Shown piece after piece: positions 58,802 to 64,000 of a DNA stretch of 64,000 bases; the first letter of the stretch is position 1, and each line of letters starts with the position of its first letter. The notes below the pieces were generated by a model. That model was not told the DNA's origin. It made no database searches and worked only from the letters and a program-made list of their open reading frames with translations. The stretch is from Cucumis sativus (taxonomy: Eukaryota > Streptophyta > Magnoliopsida > Cucurbitales > Cucurbitaceae): the NCBI RefSeq assembly GCF_000004075.3, contig NC_026659.2:23640272-23704271 (forward strand), in the 5' to 3' direction. A program made the position numbers and the translations under genes.

Positions 58802-58809
58802 TATAAAAT
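58802..58809 (+). promoter_or_regulatory. TATA box of the J-protein gene
   Basis: TATAAAAT lies 40-47 bases before the ATG at 58849, so the leader would be about 15-20 bases. Confidence 0.65.
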
Positions 58810-58848
58810 CCTATTTACTTACTAATCAATCAATTCCACACACCGTTT

Positions 58849-59750
58849 ATGGAAGAAATGGAGCCGCTGATTTTCGGGTCCGGTTCTTATTACACCATTC
58901 TCGGAGTTGGGTCGGATTCTTCACCCGAAGATATTCGTAGCGCTTTTCGGCGACTCGCAATGGTACCATTTGCAACCACAATTTTCTGTTCATCTAATTT
59001 GGAAATGATGCAATAATAGTAACACCAAATACCAATTATGTTTGATTTCTGCAGCGATGGCATCCAGATCGATGGGCCAGAAGAAGGGCTTCCCCTGCTT
59101 TGTTGAGTGAAGCCAAAGCCAAATTCCAGCAGATTCAACAAGCTTATTCAGGTAAGAATCTTTACATTCTAACTAAATACTAAAACCCACCTTCTTTTTT
59201 TATGAATCTTTTGTGAAATCTTGTTTTTCCATTTTCTAATTATTTGGGTTTAATTTGATTAAGAGACTTTTAATTTATGGAGCAGTTTTATCGGACCAGA
59301 GGAAGAGAGCAATGTATGATGCTGGGCTCTATAATCTTGACGACGATGACGACGATGTTCACAATCAGGTGAGGCCTCTGCTATACAATTTCTTTTAATT
59401 ATTTCAAAATTGAGATATGAAATCTTGACTTGGAACAACAATCAAGATTCGAGTACTGTTACATTGTTCCGAAATTTTAGTTATTTACTAGTGACTAATT
59501 GTATTGGATATGAAACAGGGATTCTATGATTTTATGCAAGAAATGGTGTCACTTATGGCTAAAGTAAGGAATGAGGTATGTCTGGATTTTAAATTTTGGA
59601 ATAATATCTCACATTTCATAAGTTCCCATTATGCCCCCTTTCTTTAGGAATATGACGTTTTTTTTTAAAAAAATTGTTTTAAAGGATTGCAAGTCCAACA
59701 GCCTGGAGGAGCTGCAGACAATGCTAACGGAGATGGCCCAAGGCTTTTGA
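58849..59750 (+). CDS. Small J-domain (DnaJ) co-chaperone
   Basis: Five exons, 58849-58962, 59055-59151, 59286-59368, 59519-59575 and 59685-59750, encode 138 residues; all junctions are GT-AG and keep frame. J proteins stimulate the ATPase of Hsp70 and hand it clients. The J domain covers residues 13-82: YYTILGVGSDSSPEDIRSAF, the essential HPD at 41-43 (RWHPDRW), FQQIQQAYSVLSD and KRAMYDAG. An Asp run (DDDDDD at about 89-94) follows, then GFYDFMQEMVSLMAKV and a helical end EELQTMLTEMAQGF. There is no zinc-finger or C-terminal client domain, so it is class C. Gene order suggests the counterpart of At1g71000 (recalled), a heat-inducible gene, which agrees with the heat-shock element upstream. 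No targeting peptide is evident, so cytosol or nucleus is likely. Confidence 0.94.
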
Positions 59751-62700
59751 TTCTCTTTTGTCTTCTTTCTATTACGGGCCAGTATTTTAGGCAGCCCATT
59801 TTTGAAATATGCTTTTACTTCGGGGCCCAGTTGAAACCCATTACTATTGTGAAGCCTCACACGGCCCACGTTTAAGATGCTTGTAAATATGAATGGTAGA
59901 GAGAAATCAGATTTGTTCATTCACTTTTATTTTCATCTAATAATTATTCGTCGATATTACATCTGCTAATGGTTGATTTATGTGTAACATAATAAAAATC
60001 AAATATTGTGAGAAAAAATAAATCAAAGGACGTTGTAGTCTAAAATAAATCTTTATTCATTGGAGACTATAACGAAAATATTGCGAGAAAATGTTATAAG
60101 TTCAATAAAATTTGGTATCCGATCAGTACGTACGCAGCAAGTTTGAATTGAGTAATTTCGATAATTTGTCATAAGATCTTCCTTTTTAACAACTCGTTTT
60201 CTCAAATTCATGATTATTTTATTTAAAACTGATAAAATTTAATCCTAAAAATTGAAATGAAGAGATACTAATTAAGGTAAAAGCAAAGTAAAGAGAGAGT
60301 GGTTGTTGTTTGTGTTTAGGGAATTTGAGTGATCATATGTGTGACATGTGTAAAGAAAATTATTCTCCCATCTTTAATATTCATTTTAATTATACTATTC
60401 CCTAACTTTTCTCCTTCACTAGCCGCCCCCTATTTCTTCCATTGCCTTCCATGTCGGTCCCCTTAATTCAATCCTCTCTACTCTCTTCTTAAATCACTCT
60501 TCTTTTTCCATATAATCTTTCGTCTTTTTATACCCTTTTATTAATTACATTTCATTTCTTTCTATACTGCACTTTTTCGATTTGACACCCCCGGATTCTA
60601 TTAACATCTCTCATTCCCCATTTTAAAATTATCATCATTTCTTTATATAATAAAATAATATGAACATTTTAATGAATAGACATAGACCTATATCACTCAT
60701 TTTCTCTTACTATCAACTTTAAAATTATAGATATAATTTATTTGCTCTATCGAAGGAAAAACAAAAAAGTTAGATATCTTAATTAATAATTGTTTATCGA
60801 TTCAATATCAAATTTAAACAAAATCTTCATATATTACTGTATCTATATAACAAATGTATGTCGTGGGTTAGATTCAAAATGATGTTATTAGATAAAAAGT
60901 AATGAAATAATAAATATATATAAAGAGAGAGAGAGAAGCAAAGAGATGGAATCTTTAAAAACCAAATAGATGATTGAATAGTTTTGGGAGTGAAGAAGAC
61001 AATGAATATAAAGCATGGTTGATGTGTGTTATGAAAGATAGCAACTTTTTGTCCAACTTTCTTTATCATTTTCTCTGTCACTATTAATACATTATACTTT
61101 TTTTTAAAAAAAATAAAATTTTCCTCCTTCCTTCCTCAAAATTCATTCTTTTACGCCATAATTAAAATTAGTCACTAGTTTCACATCTCAATTAAAGATT
61201 ATAAATGCTCACAAAATGGTGAACGAAGACACTGATAACATCTTTACCTCACACTCCATTGTTGTCTATTGCTCTATCTATCACTATTAGTCGGTGGCCA
61301 TATTTAGTATATTTGAAACAACCTAAACAAAATATTATACTTTTAACATGTTTTTTATTAAAAGATATTCCCAAGGAAAGTATTATGAAATCTTTTATTG
61401 GTGGGTTAGAATAATAAAATAAAATAAATAATATATCTAAAAATTGTAATAATATTCATTTGATTAATTATGGAGTTCAATTATTGACTTTAATGACCAA
61501 CAAGAGTTCTATAATAGACAATATCATGTGTGAGCTAAGTATGATAAAAGAAAGCCTTGATTGTGATAGTTGTCCCATACCCACAACTCAAACTCATAAG
61601 TATTAATTATTCTTAAAAAACTTAGCAACCTTTCAACAACAATTTAACCAAACATGTTAAACATAATATAACCATAATAAAGTAAATAAATATTGGTCTT
61701 CCTTCAAAAAAATATTAATTATTCTTCATCTTCAATAGAGACAGAAGCTACGACAAGTTTATTCTACAAGTAGACTTCTCCCAATAACATCGAAAAATTA
61801 TGTTATAATTTCAAAGATGATAAGAAAACCTTTGAAAACTATTTAACTGTAAAAGAATGATTAAATGACAAAAGCAAGAAGTTTTGACTTGATCTCGATA
61901 AGAGACCTATTAAAAGTAACAAGTAACTAATTACATCCTTATTATCTATAGTGTGTTTAGTTCCTATGGGTGTTCAAACATAGCATATACATTAGTAGTC
62001 AATCAAATAAAGCAATAATGTTTATATACATTTAATTGAAATGCAAACATTTGTTGAAATTTCAGAAGATTATTGATACAATTAGTTGCAAAAACATGAA
62101 AAGTATACACATATTACTCCAGTACAGTATCCACTGATTCGTGTCCATACATATATAATAACTTATTTAAATAAAAATTGAAACTTCTTTAATTTTTCCA
62201 AAGTATATCAAATTATATTTCAATATAAGAAAAAAAAAAAAGAAACTCCACATAATTCAACAACCACAAAAGTTAAAAGATAAGAATAAAAGAAAACCAA
62301 TCAAAACTTACCCATAACACTCTCAAAAATAGAACTCAAGAAAACAAAAAGATTCAAAGTAAAAAACATAGATATGATCCAATTTTGTAAGTGGATGCTA
62401 AAAGTGATGTAAAACTTAAGAGAAACAAACATCCTCATAAAATGTAATATGAAAATGTACAACTTTAAGATTCAATGTAATGCAACACCTCAAAAAATGG
62501 ATTTAGTCCAATTATGTGGTGGTTAATTAATAGACACTTTGAGATATATTCTTATTCTCATCTATATATTGAAACTTTTCTTTAAAGTTTCTTTCATCTA
62601 TGTATATATTCCTTGGGAATATATTCTCTCAATACTTTTTCTCTTTTTCATTTTCTTATCATCACTTTTTTCTTACTACACCCCCTCGTAAAATGTAATA

Positions 62701-64000
62701 TATATCAATGTGGTTTTTATACGGTACGAAGTATTCAAAATTAATATTTTAATTAGAAGTAAAGCTTATAAAAATAACAATAATGTATTGTTGTTTCTTT
62801 ATATGTTTGATTCCATATTCTTAAACATGTTATAGTTGAGAGTATTCTCATTAGAGCCCTTATACCACATCTTAGTAATATTCAATATATAACTTTTCTT
62901 TTTCTTTCATGGATTGAGCCATTTCAACGTTTTCTTTCTTTGGTGTATAAATGTTTTTAAAATTTTGAGTTGTAACTTATAGATACTTCGACTATAATTT
63001 TATGAGATAACTCATTTATTCCTATAATAATTTAGCTTAGAGAAATTTGTAAGATATTACATAGTACATGCTCGAAATTACAAATGTTTGATACCCCTTA
63101 TATAACTATTTTTGTTTTGTATAAATAATTTTTAAGATATACAATAATGTCCTTACAGCTAGTTATTAATTTAATATAAGTTGAACTTCTATAAAATATA
63201 CCTTTTTAATCATTTGTATGTTTTTCTTAAATTAATATAGTATTATATATACCATTACATTTGTTATTTTTTTAACAAAAAAATTATATAAATTGATTTA
63301 AGATTTTTTTTACAAAATAAATTTTAATTCAATACTTTAAGTTTGAACCTTTTTTTTTAAAAAAAAAAAACAAATACGATATAACAAGAATATTTAAATA
63401 TATAGACCGTAGTAAACAAGCATTTATTTTAATTATAGAAAGAAAATAAAGAAAAATGAAATGAAGAAAGTAATCTAAAAAACTAATATTTGAAAAAGAT
63501 GTCCAAAACTCTTGAAAGAATAAAAGATGTTAAAAAAAATTTAGATTAATCCTAAATGTTTACTTTATACCAATATTGAGTTCTCACAAAACAAAATCAA
63601 CCCTTCATATACATTTTATATATTCCATCCTTATAGTTTGTCTCATGTTTGGTGGGTTAGTTTCCAAATTAATTGTTGTATTTTGGTTAAAATTTATCTA
63701 CAATCTTTTCTTTACGTGAAATACATTAATTGTAATAAAATATATTTGGGTTTTCTTACATTGTTTTAATAGTTTGTTATTTTATTATTATTTTAAAAAA
63801 ACCCTTTACTATTCATATTTAATTTTATTAACAATAAATTTCCACACTGAGACCAAATTCATTTATTAATAGTAAGGACCAGCGATCAAATAAATAAAAG
63901 ATACTAATTTGAAAAACTACCAGAATCCTTTAACATTATAATAATAAACGAATAAAAGTAAAAAAATACTAACTTTACCCCTATGTTAATCCTCAATTGA
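59751..64000. other. Downstream spacer, no gene recognised
   Basis: The first 150 bases are the 3' untranslated region of the J-protein gene and contain four GGCCCA-like motifs at about 59733-59866. The remainder is AT-rich with short homopolymers, a CT-rich patch near 60410-60560 and a short GA run at 60925-60935. Open frames are under 90 codons and show no domain. I see no RNA gene or clear transposon here. Confidence 0.6.

Noticed and set aside
1-64000. A new multi-gene defence or biosynthetic system
   Set aside because: The genes belong to known separate plant families, are on both strands with individual promoters, and follow ancestral gene order. Nothing suggests a functional cluster.

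Overview
The window looks like nuclear DNA of a dicot plant. It is AT-rich, its genes have GT-AG introns and TATA boxes, several leaders are polypyrimidine, and the protein families are plant-specific (PILS, PPR, FLA, HIPP, U-box/ARM, DUF3326). My impression is a cucurbit such as Cucumis, but nothing in the sequence proves the species.

Layout, left to right: (i) 1-806 minus, ribose-5-phosphate isomerase A, cut by the window edge only a few codons before its stop; (ii) 1-7.7 kb, gene-poor, with a fossil LTR-retrotransposon segment; (iii) 7715-9360 minus, a PILS2-type auxin carrier with a leader intron; (iv) 9.5-15.2 kb, repeats, including a 111-bp tandem array and a foldback element; (v) 15312-15512 plus, a MIR319 gene with a clear foldback; (vi) 20140-20619 minus, a small probably plastid-targeted membrane protein of unknown function; (vii) 20.7-29.4 kb, a long AT-rich gap with an isolated G-box cluster; (viii) 29.4-35.7 kb, a mitochondrial-type PPR protein, a two-domain fasciclin-like protein and a short HIPP metallochaperone-like protein; (ix) 35.7-43 kb, spacer with a well-bounded Mutator-type MITE and a SINE-like remnant; (x) 43.0-59.8 kb, five plus-strand genes: a long HIPP, a nine-exon plastid DUF3326 protein, a PUB10/11-type U-box ARM ubiquitin ligase, a calmodulin-like protein and a small J-domain protein with a heat-shock element; (xi) 59.8-64 kb, no gene seen.

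The gene order RPI - PILS2 - PPR - HIPP20 - (HIPP37) - PUB10/11 - DnaJ matches, from memory, the order of Arabidopsis loci At1g71100, At1g71090, At1g71060, At1g71050, (At1g23000), At1g71020 or At1g23030, and At1g71000. The window therefore appears to be a conserved segment that Arabidopsis carries twice on chromosome 1, swollen here by repeats. The locus numbers are recalled, not looked up.

The genes are independent housekeeping, signalling and stress functions, not one pathway. I found no operon-like or new multi-gene system. The most interesting items are the unlabelled MIR319 locus, the paired HIPP genes with identical exon structure, the MITE with an exact 9-bp target duplication, the isolated promoter-like G-box cluster, and two conserved proteins of unknown function.
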